Shown here: in pieces, positions 26,684-35,540 of the stretch | How the letters are laid out: every line of letters starts with the position of its first letter | Position numbering within the stretch: the stretch's first letter is position 1 | NCBI GenBank assembly: GCA_050289385.1 | Contig: JBNKFQ010000148.1 | Coordinates: forward strand, 1 to 58,098 | From: JBNKFQ01 sp050289385 | GTDB taxonomy: Bacteria; Pseudomonadota; Gammaproteobacteria; Pseudomonadales; Porticoccaceae | DNA length: 58,098 bases | Direction of reading: 5' to 3' | Made by a program: the position numbers and the translations under genes | The notes under the pieces: model-generated | What the model was told of the DNA's origin: nothing | What the model saw: the letters and a program-made list of their open reading frames with translations, nothing else | Database searches by the model: none

Positions 26684-27928
26684 TCAAGGTTTGCCGGCAA
26701 GCTCCAGCAACGAGGCCAGCAAAAGGTTGCAGCCTTTTTCGACGTCCAGCCAGTGTGACCATTCATCCGGCGCGTGGCTCACACCGCCGACACTGGGAAT
26801 AAAGATCATCCCTGTGGGCGTCACATCAGTAAAAAACTGGGCGTCATGGCCGGCCCCGCTGGGCATCAGTTGATAGCTGTAACCCAGACTTTTGCTATGC
26901 TTCTCAATCAGATCAATAATTTCCGGTGAACAATATTTGGGTTCCAGCCAGCTCATCTGCTCATATTCAAACATCAGGCGATGGCGCCGGGCGATGGCAG
27001 ACAAGGTTTTTCGGCAACTGTCAGCCAACTCCTTCATTACCTCCGCAGACATATCCCGGCCTACCAGAGTAAAGTCTGCCTCACCCGGGACAGTATGGGC
27101 ATAACCCGGCTTAAGATCTACATGGCCGATGGTAAGACGTGATTTATCAGTGCCATTTTCGTCAATAATGCGCTGAATTTCGTGTGCAAAATCGGCAAGA
27201 CCGGTAAACGCATCACTGCGCAAATTCATCGGGGCGGTACCGGCATGATCGGCTTTGCCAATCAGCTTTACCAGCCACTTGAACACACCCGAAATACCCT
27301 CTACCACGCCAATGGTATTGCCACTGGCCTCCAGCACCGGCCCCTGTTCAATATGCAACTCAAGAAAAGCCTTCATACTCTCCGGCTCGCGGCGAACGTG
27401 CATCGCCTGATGGTAATCGAGCCCACGGTTTGCCATCGCTTCCTGCAGGGTTTGTCCATTGGGGTCAGCGGCTTTTTCCAGCCAGCTGAGGGTAAGTGCA
27501 CCGGTCAGCGCCTGCGCTCCCAGCATGCCCCCGAACCGCCCCTCTTCCTCACTGGTGGCAATCACCTCAACAGGGTGATCGAGCGGAATCTGCTGTTCCT
27601 GAATCACTCGCAAGCACTCGAGACCGGCGATAACCCCCAGGGCGCCATCAAACATGCCGCCTGCGGGTACGGAGTCCAGATGCGACCCGATCAGAATTGC
27701 CGGCTTGTCGCTGTCCCCCAAACGACCACACACGTTGCCAGCGCCATCCATATGCGTTTTCAGGCCATTGTCCCGAAAATATCCCATTAACCACTGGCGC
27801 GCGTCCCAGTCAGCGTCACTGAATCCCTGGCGATAGATACCTCGTTCACTCTCGTTCTCAACCCCGCCAAATTTTGCCAGGCGATAGAGGTCTTGCTCAA
27901 TACGTTTTATATTGATTGAGTAAGTAAT
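26684..27928 (-). CDS. N-carbamoyl-L-amino-acid hydrolase / allantoate amidohydrolase family (M20 fold)
   Basis: Zn-dependent amidohydrolase that removes carbamoyl groups from ureido compounds. Metal and active-site motifs, numbered from the chosen start: GSHLDSVPAGG with His83, FDGALG with Asp94, the SEEEGRFGG glutamates 127-129 and LELHIEQGP with His192. The first ATG (27787) would remove 47 residues that are clearly family-like (RIEQDLYRLAKFGG, GFSDADWDARQWL). The frame is open back to TAA without ATG, GTG or TTG. An ATT at 27928, 6 bases after GGAG, is the best start and gives 414 residues. It is convergent with the amidotransferase, 16 bp apart, and probably degrades the product of that operon or an imported analogue. 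Confidence 0.85.
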   Translation of the reverse strand: MTYSINIKRIEQDLYRLAKFGGVENESERGIYRQGFSDADWDARQWLMGYFRDNGLKTHMDGAGNVCGRLGDSDKPAILIGSHLDSVPAGGMFDGALGVIAGLECLRVIQEQQIPLDHPVEVIATSEEEGRFGGMLGAQALTGALTLSWLEKAADPNGQTLQEAMANRGLDYHQAMHVRREPESMKAFLELHIEQGPVLEASGNTIGVVEGISGVFKWLVKLIGKADHAGTAPMNLRSDAFTGLADFAHEIQRIIDENGTDKSRLTIGHVDLKPGYAHTVPGEADFTLVGRDMSAEVMKELADSCRKTLSAIARRHRLMFEYEQMSWLEPKYCSPEIIDLIEKHSKSLGYSYQLMPSGAGHDAQFFTDVTPTGMIFIPSVGGVSHAPDEWSHWLDVEKGCNLLLASLLELAGKP

Positions 27929-27967
27929 AACAAACTCCAGTCGTTAACGGTTTACACACATACTACG

Positions 27968-28000
27968 AATTGCAGGTGGTTTGTTCAAATTGCAGATGGT
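27968..28000. promoter_or_regulatory. Two direct repeats between the hydrolase gene and uvrA
   Basis: AATTGCAGGTGGT at 27968-27980 and AATTGCAGATGGT at 27988-28000 repeat with a 20-bp period, about two helical turns. This fits tandem sites for a regulator acting on the divergent hydrolase, uvrA, or both. The regulator is unknown. Confidence 0.35.
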
Positions 28001-28064
28001 GAACCGGGTAACTGTCACCACACTTTTTTCACAATACTTTGCGACTATTGCCTGGATACTCCTA

Positions 28065-28070
28065 TATAAT
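28065..28070 (+). promoter_or_regulatory. -10 element of a uvrA promoter
   Basis: A perfect TATAAT lies 33 bp before the uvrA ATG. The upstream hexamer is weak: CGACTA at 17-bp spacing, or TTGCGA at 20-bp spacing. No CTGT-N8-ACAG SOS box is seen in this gap. Confidence 0.45.
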
Positions 28071-28102
28071 GGCGCTTTTTGCCTGAAAGAGCTGTAGTTT
28101 GA

Positions 28103-30925
28103 ATGGACACTATCCAGGTACGCGGTGCTCGCACCCACAACCTCAAGAATATCGACCTTAATATTCCCCGCGACAAACTGATTGTCATTACCGGACTATC
28201 GGGTTCGGGCAAATCCTCGCTGGCATTTGATACACTCTACGCCGAAGGTCAGCGCCGTTATGTAGAATCACTGTCCACCTATGCTCGACAGTTTTTGTCC
28301 ATGATGGAAAAACCGGACGTGGACCATGTGGAAGGGCTCTCCCCGGCCATCTCTATCGAGCAAAAATCCACGTCTCACAATCCGCGTTCCACTGTCGGAA
28401 CCATCACCGAAATTTATGATTATTTGCGATTGTTGTATGCACGGGCGGGTGAACCGCGCTGTCCCGATCACAATATAGAATTAAAAGCACAAACCGTCAG
28501 TCAGATGGTGGATCACGTGCTGGCTTTGCCTGAAGGCACCAAACTGATGCTGCTTGCTCCCGTGGTAAAAGAGCGAAAAGGCGAGCATGCCCACCTGTTT
28601 GAACAATTGCGCCAACAGGGTTTTATTCGTGCTCGCATTAATGGCACTGTAGTAGATCTGGATGACACGCCCAAACTGGCAAAAAACAAAAAACACAATA
28701 TCGATGTCGTGATTGATCGCTTCAAGGTGCGCGACGACTTGCAACTGCGCATCACCGAATCGTTTGAAACGGCGCTCAATCTTGCCGAGGGGCTGGCAGC
28801 CATCAGTTTTATCGATGGGGAACAGGCCGATCGCCTGTTCTCAGCCAAGTTTGCCTGCCCGGTCTGCGATTACAGCCTCAACGAACTGGAACCGCGCCTG
28901 TTCTCATTCAACAGTCCGGTTGGCGCTTGCCCCGCTTGCGACGGCCTGGGCGTGCGCCAGTTTTTTGATATTGATCGCGTGGTGCAGCACCCCGAAGCCA
29001 GCATCTCCGAAGGCGCGATCCGCGGCTGGGACTGCCGCAACTTGTTTTATTTCACCATGCTGCAATCGCTGGGTGAACATTACGGTTTTGATATTGACGT
29101 GCCGTTCAAAAAGCTCAGGCAACGACATCAACAGGTTATTCTGTTTGGCAGTGGTGACGAGGACATCGATTTCAGTTATGTCAACGACCGGGGCACCGTT
29201 TATAAACGTACCCACAGTTTTGAAGGCATAATTCCCAATATGGAGCGACGCTATCGCGAAACCGAGTCCAACATGGTGCGCGAGGAGCTAACCAAGTACC
29301 TGAACACCCAGGATTGCCCGCAATGCAACGGAGCGCGCCTGCGGCGCGAGGCCCGTCATGTATTTGTCGATCAGAGAACTATCTCGGAAATTACCGCTAT
29401 TCCTGTGGGTGAGTCATACAAATACTTTAATAACATCAAACTACCCGGGCGTCAGGGTGAAATAGCGGAAAAGATTATCAAGGAAATTCGCGAGCGCTTC
29501 CGCTTTCTGGTGGACGTCGGCCTTAATTATCTAACGCTGGATCGCAGCGCCGATACCCTGTCCGGCGGCGAAGCGCAACGCATTCGCCTGGCCAGTCAAA
29601 TTGGTGCCGGTCTGGTGGGCGTTATGTATGTGCTGGACGAACCCTCTATCGGTTTGCATCAACGGGATAATGAACGACTGCTGGGCACGCTGACCCGATT
29701 GCGCGACCTCGGCAACACCGTTATTGTGGTGGAACACGACGAAGACGCGATCCGCAGTGCTGATCATATTATCGATATTGGTCCCGGAGCCGGAGTACAC
29801 GGCGGTGAAATTGTGGCGCAGGGCAACTTGCAAAAAATCATCAAGTCGCGGCGTTCAGAGACCGGAAAATACTTGTCAGGCAAAAAACAAATTGCCATTC
29901 CGGATCAACGCACAGAGATGAATCCGGACAAAAGACTGATACTCAGTGGCGCCAGTGGCAACAACCTGCAAAATATTGATCTGGAAATTCCACTCGGCCT
30001 GTTCACCTGTGTAACCGGGGTTTCAGGTTCCGGCAAATCCACATTAATTAACGAAACCCTGTATCCACTGGCGGCCACCGCCCTGAATAATGCGACGACA
30101 CTGAAAGCCGCACCGCACTCGGGCATTGAAGGGCTCGACCAGGTAGACAAATGCATCGACATCGACCAGAGCCCCATCGGCCGCACACCCCGTTCAAACC
30201 CGGCGACATATACCGGTATTTTTACGCCCATTCGCGAATTGTTTTCCGGCACTCAGGAAGCACGCTCTCGCGGATACAAACCGGGCCGTTTCAGTTTTAA
30301 CGTAAAAGGCGGCCGTTGCGAAGCCTGTCAGGGAGATGGCGTAACCAAAGTCGAAATGCACTTTCTGCCAGATGTTTACGTACCCTGCGATGTTTGCAAG
30401 AGCAAACGCTACAATCGGGAAACCCTGGAAATTCTCTACAAGGGCAGAAACATTCACCAGGTTCTGGAGATGACCGTAGAAGACGCCCTTGAGTTTTTTG
30501 AGCCGGTGCCCGCCATCGCCCGCAAATTACAAACTCTGGTGGATGTTGGACTGTCATATATCCGTCTGGGCCAGGCCGCTACCACCTTGTCCGGCGATGA
30601 AGCGCAACGGGTAAAGCTGGCGCGAGAACTGTCCAGGCGCGATACCGGCCAAACCCTTTATATTCTCGACGAGCCAACTACCGGACTGCACTTTCACGAT
30701 ATTCAACAATTGCTGGATGTGCTTCATCGGCTGCGTGATCACGGTAATACCATTGTCGTGATTGAACACAATCTGGATGTTATCAAAACAGCAGACTGGG
30801 TTGTTGACCTGGGCCCCGAAGGTGGCAGTGGCGGTGGCCAAATTATTGCCACCGGCACACCGGAGGCAATCGCCAAAAAGCGCAAATCCCACACTGGCAG
30901 GTTCTTAAAACCCTTGTTTGCGTAA
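28103..30925 (+). CDS. uvrA: Excinuclease ABC subunit A
   Basis: Damage-recognition ATPase of nucleotide excision repair. It is 940 residues, the same length as E. coli UvrA. ABC half I has Walker A GLSGSGKSS at 31-39 and signature LSGGEAQRIRLA. Zinc modules are CPVC...CPAC and CEAC...CDVC. Half II has Walker A GVSGSGKST and Walker B LYILDEPTTGLH. Oddly, the second signature reads LSGDEAQRVKLA: Asp832 replaces the usual second glycine. All other motifs are intact. It is separated from its usual MFS-ssb neighbours by the 6.5-kb accessory cluster. Confidence 0.97.
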   Translation: MDTIQVRGARTHNLKNIDLNIPRDKLIVITGLSGSGKSSLAFDTLYAEGQRRYVESLSTYARQFLSMMEKPDVDHVEGLSPAISIEQKSTSHNPRSTVGTITEIYDYLRLLYARAGEPRCPDHNIELKAQTVSQMVDHVLALPEGTKLMLLAPVVKERKGEHAHLFEQLRQQGFIRARINGTVVDLDDTPKLAKNKKHNIDVVIDRFKVRDDLQLRITESFETALNLAEGLAAISFIDGEQADRLFSAKFACPVCDYSLNELEPRLFSFNSPVGACPACDGLGVRQFFDIDRVVQHPEASISEGAIRGWDCRNLFYFTMLQSLGEHYGFDIDVPFKKLRQRHQQVILFGSGDEDIDFSYVNDRGTVYKRTHSFEGIIPNMERRYRETESNMVREELTKYLNTQDCPQCNGARLRREARHVFVDQRTISEITAIPVGESYKYFNNIKLPGRQGEIAEKIIKEIRERFRFLVDVGLNYLTLDRSADTLSGGEAQRIRLASQIGAGLVGVMYVLDEPSIGLHQRDNERLLGTLTRLRDLGNTVIVVEHDEDAIRSADHIIDIGPGAGVHGGEIVAQGNLQKIIKSRRSETGKYLSGKKQIAIPDQRTEMNPDKRLILSGASGNNLQNIDLEIPLGLFTCVTGVSGSGKSTLINETLYPLAATALNNATTLKAAPHSGIEGLDQVDKCIDIDQSPIGRTPRSNPATYTGIFTPIRELFSGTQEARSRGYKPGRFSFNVKGGRCEACQGDGVTKVEMHFLPDVYVPCDVCKSKRYNRETLEILYKGRNIHQVLEMTVEDALEFFEPVPAIARKLQTLVDVGLSYIRLGQAATTLSGDEAQRVKLARELSRRDTGQTLYILDEPTTGLHFHDIQQLLDVLHRLRDHGNTIVVIEHNLDVIKTADWVVDLGPEGGSGGGQIIATGTPEAIAKKRKSHTGRFLKPLFA

Positions 30926-31041
30926 CACCTGGTACCCGGAGCATTGGGCTAATTCGTCCAGTGTCATTGAGCGATACGAGTGTGGCTCCACATTAGCATG
31001 CCACGTGCGAATAATAGTTTTACCATTTCGGCGCCGAAGGC

Positions 31042-31086
31042 GGTCCGAAGGACCGAGTGACAGCGAGTCACTACAGACGTGCGACC
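31042..31086. repeat. Probable decayed heptamer-arm element (relic) between uvrA and hppA
   Basis: ACTACAGACGTGCGACC at 31070-31086 matches part of the right arm of element 7. Just before it are two small hairpins, GGTCC-gaa-GGACC at 31042-31054 and AGTGAC-agcga-GTCACT at 31056-31072. The string ACCGAGTGACAGCGAGT resembles a disrupted core, and a lone CACGTGCGA at about 31002-31010 may be what is left of the other arm. Confidence 0.5.
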
Positions 31087-31200
31087 AATCCAGGTCTTTA
31101 CATCCCTCTCCGTCTACGGTTAGATACAGCCCGTTGGGTTAAGTGGTACCAACCACATCGGTCACACTGAATAACTAATAATTGCCTTAAGGGGATTTCC

Positions 31201-33195
31201 ATGACTGACAACCCTGCCCTGTTGCCACCCTTGCTTGGGGTGTTGGGCCTTGCTTGTGCCTTCTTTATATACCGTCTCGTTTTGCGCTACCCTGCAGGGG
31301 AAGACAAAATCAAAAAAATTGCCGACCAGATACACCTTGGCGCCATGGTGTTTATGCGTCGCGAATACCGTATGCTGGCGATCTTCGCCGCAATTCTGCT
31401 AGTCATTATTTTCTTTTCTGACCTCGGTCCAAACACGGCAATTGCCTTTATTATTGGCGCTCTTAGCTCAGCTACCGCTGGCTGGCTGGGAATGTTCTCC
31501 GCCACCAAAGCCAACGTCCGCACTGCTACCGCCGCCAACACCGAAGGCGCCGCCGCGGCATTATCGGTCGCCTTTTATGGTGGCTCCGTGATGGGGTTGT
31601 GCGTCGCATCACTCGGATTGATTGGCCTGGGCGGACTCTATTACTTCTTTGGCGGCGACCCACATACGGCCCATACAATTCATGGTTTTGGTATGGGTGC
31701 TTCTGTGGTTGCATTATTTTCAAGAGTTGGCGGTGGCATTTTCACCAAAAGCGCCGACGTCGGTGCTGATCTGGTGGGTAAAATTGAAGCCGGAATTCCT
31801 GAAGATGACCCCCGCAATCCCGGGGTAATTGCCGACAACGTGGGTGACAATGTTGGCGATGTCGCCGGTATGGGCTCCGATATCTTTGAATCGTATTGCG
31901 GTGCGATGATTGCCTGTATCGCCATCGCCTCCACCATGACCGGCAATGCCAACCAAAACGCATTGATGTCGCTACCACTTGCGTTGGCAAGTATTGGCCT
32001 GATTGCTTCGATTCTTGGCATCGTGATTGTTCGCCTGCGATCGGCTTCAGAGCCAGGCAAAGCCTTGCGCACTGGCACACTGGCTGCACCGGTACTGTTT
32101 ATTATTGGTGCCTGGTTTTTGATGGACAGAATGGGCGTTGGTACCAATGTATGGTATGCCGTATTGAGTGGCGCTGTCGGCGGCATATTGATCGGGTTGG
32201 TGACAGAATATTACACGGGAGCAGCACCCGTGCGAAAAATCGCCCGTTCCGGAGAAACCGGGCCAGCTACGGTTATGATTACGGGCCTGGCAGTGGGCAT
32301 GCAGTCCGTTGTTATTCCCATTATTACCATCAGCGCCATCATCTTTGTATCCACCTGGCAAGCCGATCTATACGGCGTAGGTATCGCAGCCGTGGGTATG
32401 TTGGCCACTGTAGGAATCACCATGGCCATCGATGCCTATGGCCCAGTGGCAGACAACGCCGGAGGCATTGCCGAGATGGGCGGTATGGGTCCGGAAACGC
32501 GTGAAATCACCGATTCACTGGATGAGCTCGGCAATACAACCGCAGCCATCGGCAAGGGATTTGCAATCGGTGCGGCGGCACTGGCAGCGCTGGCCATTAT
32601 CGCTGCTTTTGTCGAGACAGTTTCCACCCATTACCCGAATTTTGCACTGGAGCTGTCAGACCCCAAAGTGCTGGTTGGCCTGTTTATTGGTGGTTGCATC
32701 CCCTTTCTGATCGCCTCTATCACAATGACTGCAGTGGGTGATGCCGCATTTGACATGATTCGCGAAATTCGCCGCCAGTTCAAGGAAATTACCGGGCTAC
32801 TGGAGGGTACGGCCGAACCCGATACCGCCCGTTGTGTCGATATCGCCACAACTGCCGCCCTCAAGCGCATGTTGTTGCCGGGAGCCATTGCTGTGGCAGT
32901 GCCACCACTGGTGGGATTTACCCTGGGGCCAGAATCCCTGGGGGGTGTTTTGGGTGGCGGCCTGCTGGGTTGTGTTTTGCTGGCACTGATGATGGCAAAC
33001 GCCGGTGGTGCCTGGGACAACGCCAAGAAATACGTCGAAAAAGGCAATCTGGGCGGCAAGGGCAGTGACGTGCATGCCGCTACCGTGGTCGGAGACACCG
33101 TCGGCGACCCATTCAAGGATACTTCAGGCCCATCCATGAATATCCTGATCAACGTGATGGCAATTGTGAGTCTGGTTATCGCGCCACTGCTGTGA
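31201..33195 (+). CDS. hppA: Membrane-bound ion-translocating pyrophosphatase, K+-dependent type
   Basis: Couples hydrolysis of pyrophosphate to cation export across the inner membrane. It is 664 residues with about 15-16 transmembrane segments. The substrate site DVGADLVGKIEAGIPEDDPR and the following DNVGDNVGDVAGMGSD are intact, as is the C-terminal VVGDTVGDPFKDTSGPS. At the position that separates the two classes it reads GNTTAAIGKG (Ala448, Gly451), the K+-dependent pattern rather than GNTTKA. Whether it pumps H+ or Na+ I cannot tell. AAGGGG precedes the ATG and a strong terminator follows. Confidence 0.95.
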   Translation: MTDNPALLPPLLGVLGLACAFFIYRLVLRYPAGEDKIKKIADQIHLGAMVFMRREYRMLAIFAAILLVIIFFSDLGPNTAIAFIIGALSSATAGWLGMFSATKANVRTATAANTEGAAAALSVAFYGGSVMGLCVASLGLIGLGGLYYFFGGDPHTAHTIHGFGMGASVVALFSRVGGGIFTKSADVGADLVGKIEAGIPEDDPRNPGVIADNVGDNVGDVAGMGSDIFESYCGAMIACIAIASTMTGNANQNALMSLPLALASIGLIASILGIVIVRLRSASEPGKALRTGTLAAPVLFIIGAWFLMDRMGVGTNVWYAVLSGAVGGILIGLVTEYYTGAAPVRKIARSGETGPATVMITGLAVGMQSVVIPIITISAIIFVSTWQADLYGVGIAAVGMLATVGITMAIDAYGPVADNAGGIAEMGGMGPETREITDSLDELGNTTAAIGKGFAIGAAALAALAIIAAFVETVSTHYPNFALELSDPKVLVGLFIGGCIPFLIASITMTAVGDAAFDMIREIRRQFKEITGLLEGTAEPDTARCVDIATTAALKRMLLPGAIAVAVPPLVGFTLGPESLGGVLGGGLLGCVLLALMMANAGGAWDNAKKYVEKGNLGGKGSDVHAATVVGDTVGDPFKDTSGPSMNILINVMAIVSLVIAPLL

Positions 33196-33217
33196 TTGAT
33201 CAGTTCTGCCTTACCTG

Positions 33218-33246
33218 AAAAGGGCGCCGGACTGGCGCCCTTTTTT
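33218..33246 (+). terminator. Intrinsic terminator of hppA
   Basis: AAAAGGGCGCC and GGCGCCCTTTT form an 11-bp stem around GGACT and end in six T. It lies 22 bp after the hppA stop. Confidence 0.9.
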
Positions 33247-33616
33247 ACTGTTTCTGTCAAAGCTGTTGAAAAACACGACCAGACAGTCACAATCCGTCGC
33301 AAAAGATAATACACATTGCAAGTCAGACTTCGCTCACCATTAACTGGTCACTTTTCAAGCAATTTTTCAAACGCGTAAAATCCGGTAAACAGGTGCTACA
33401 ACCCGCAGAATTGTGGCGATTGATCGCTATTCTCGGGAAATGTGTAAAACCGGATGCCGGCAGATTTATTTCGTTATTTTCAGAACGTTTAGCAGTGATT
33501 TTATAGCTGATTTTTTTAAACATTTCCTGGCAGGAAAACTTTTGTTTTAACGACCACACTAAAGTAGTGACAACACTGCTTGGGAAGCACCATATAACCA
33601 TTGGTGAGGAGTTAAC
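33247..33616. other. 370-bp intergenic region upstream of the PrkA operon
   Basis: No gene-like frame is seen. It holds a 12-bp palindromic site, GCGAT-TG-ATCGC, at 33416-33427 and a strong GAGGAG ribosome-binding site before the yeaG ATG. A TATAAC lies about 25 bp before the ATG, without a convincing -35. This is where stress or nitrogen control of the operon would act, but I could not define a sigma-S or sigma-54 promoter with confidence. Confidence 0.5.
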
Positions 33617-35539
33617 ATGAGTATTTTCAGCCACTATCAGGGCCGTTACGAAACGACCCAAATGGAAGAATACGACATCCAGGAGTACCTGGAGCTTTGC
33701 AAGTCCGATCCCTCTGTCTATGCCACAGCCGCTGAGCGCATATTGCTGGCGATTGGCGAGCCGGAAGTGGTCGACACATCAAAGGATACGCGTCTGAGTC
33801 GCATTTTCTCCAACAAGATGATCAAGCGTTATCCGGTATTTGACGATTTCTACGGTATGGAGGAGTGTATCGAGAACATTGTCAGCTTCTTTCGCCATGC
33901 CGCGCAAGGACTTGAAGAAAGAAAGCAGATTCTCTACCTGCTGGGGCCGGTCGGCGGCGGTAAATCGTCACTGGCCGAAAAGCTCAAATCCCTGATGGAA
34001 CATCAGCCAATCTATGCCCTGAAGGGTTCCCCGGTATTTGAATCGCCTCTGGGTCTGTTTAGAGCTGCCGAGGACGGTGCCATTCTCAGCGACGAATACG
34101 GCATTCCGGCCCGCTACCTCAGCACCATCATGTCGCCCTGGGCGGTGAAGCGATTGCATGAATATGGCGGCGACATCAGCCAATTCAAAGTGGTTAAACT
34201 GATGCCTTCGATCCTGGATCAGACCGCTATATCCAAAACCGAACCCGGCGACGAAAACAATCAGGATATCTCATCGCTGGTGGGCAAGGTCGATATTCGA
34301 AAACTCGAGCAATTCCCGCAAAACGACCCTGACGCCTACAGTTTTTCCGGCGGTATGTGCCGCGCCAATCAGGGCCTGATGGAGTTTGTCGAGATGTTCA
34401 AAGCCCCCATCAAGGTGCTGCACCCCCTGCTCACCGCTACTCAGGAAGGCAATTACAATGGCACCGAGGCTATCGGGGCCATTCCTTTTGAAGGCATTGT
34501 GCTGGCCCACTCAAACGAGGCCGAATGGCACACTTTCAAGAATAATAAAAATAATGAAGCCTTTATAGACCGGGTCTACATCGTCAAAGTGCCCTATTGC
34601 CTGCGGGTAACCGAAGAGATCCAGATCTACAAAAAACTGCTGCAAAACAGTTCATTGTCAGAGGCGCCGTGCGCCCCGGATACACTGAATATGCTGGCAG
34701 AGTTCAGCGTACTGTCTCGTCTTAAAGAACCGGAAAATTCCAGTATTTACTCCAAAATGCGGATCTATAATGGTGAAAACCTGAAAGATCGGGACCCAAA
34801 AGCCAAGTCAATTCAGGAATACCGCGATACCGCTGGTGTCAATGAAGGCATGACGGGGCTTTCTACCCGCTTTGCCTTCAAGACCCTGTCAAAAGTCTTC
34901 AATTTCGATTCTGCCGAAGTAGCGGCCAACCCGGTACACTTGTTATACGTGTTGGAAAACCAGATCGAGCAGGAGCAGTTTCCGGAGGAGCAACACGACC
35001 GTTACCTGACCTTTATCAAAGAGTTCCTGGCCCGCAACTATATAGACTTTATCGGCAAGGAGATCCAGACCGCTTACCTGGAATCCTATTCCGAATACGG
35101 TCAGAACCTGTTTGACCGCTACGTTACCTATGCCGACTTATGGATCCAGGACCAGGAATACCGCGACCCCGAAACCGGTGAAATACTCGACCGGGCATCA
35201 ATCAACGACGAGCTGGAAAAAATTGAAAAACCTGCGGGCATCAGCAATCCCAAAGATTTTCGCAGTGAAATCGTCAATTTTGTCCTGCGGGCCCGCGCCA
35301 GCAATCATGGCAAGAACCCGACCTGGACCAGTTACGAAAAACTGCGTTCAGTGATAGAGAAAAAAATGTTCGCCAGCACAGAGGACCTGTTACCCGTTAT
35401 CTCGTTCAATGCCAAAGCTTCGGCAGAAGACAAGCAGAAGCATGGTGATTTTGTGCAACGTATGGTGAAACGCGGGTACACTGAAAAACAGGTACGCTTG
35501 CTATCGGAATGGTATTTGAGAGTGAGGAAGTCACAGTAA
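33617..35539 (+). CDS. yeaG: PrkA-family serine protein kinase / AAA+ protein YeaG
   Basis: 640 residues, against 644 in E. coli YeaG. The N-terminal AAA+ region has the P-loop GPVGGGKSS at 110-118, and the C-terminal PrkA domain follows. In enterobacteria the homologue is induced in stationary phase and nitrogen starvation. It is the first gene of yeaG-yeaH-spoVR, a widely conserved set. Here each of the two gene joints carries a heptamer-arm element; the first starts 1 base after this stop codon. Substrates are unknown in this organism. Confidence 0.95.
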   Translation: MSIFSHYQGRYETTQMEEYDIQEYLELCKSDPSVYATAAERILLAIGEPEVVDTSKDTRLSRIFSNKMIKRYPVFDDFYGMEECIENIVSFFRHAAQGLEERKQILYLLGPVGGGKSSLAEKLKSLMEHQPIYALKGSPVFESPLGLFRAAEDGAILSDEYGIPARYLSTIMSPWAVKRLHEYGGDISQFKVVKLMPSILDQTAISKTEPGDENNQDISSLVGKVDIRKLEQFPQNDPDAYSFSGGMCRANQGLMEFVEMFKAPIKVLHPLLTATQEGNYNGTEAIGAIPFEGIVLAHSNEAEWHTFKNNKNNEAFIDRVYIVKVPYCLRVTEEIQIYKKLLQNSSLSEAPCAPDTLNMLAEFSVLSRLKEPENSSIYSKMRIYNGENLKDRDPKAKSIQEYRDTAGVNEGMTGLSTRFAFKTLSKVFNFDSAEVAANPVHLLYVLENQIEQEQFPEEQHDRYLTFIKEFLARNYIDFIGKEIQTAYLESYSEYGQNLFDRYVTYADLWIQDQEYRDPETGEILDRASINDELEKIEKPAGISNPKDFRSEIVNFVLRARASNHGKNPTWTSYEKLRSVIEKKMFASTEDLLPVISFNAKASAEDKQKHGDFVQRMVKRGYTEKQVRLLSEWYLRVRKSQ

Positions 35540-35540
35540 T

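Noticed and set aside
27930..28102. SOS box upstream of uvrA
   Set aside because: CTGTCACCACAC lacks the ACAG half and no other CTGT-N8-ACAG is present.
33528..33548. Sigma-54 promoter (TGGCAG...) upstream of yeaG
   Set aside because: TGGCAG is present but no GC-type -12 element occurs at the right spacing.
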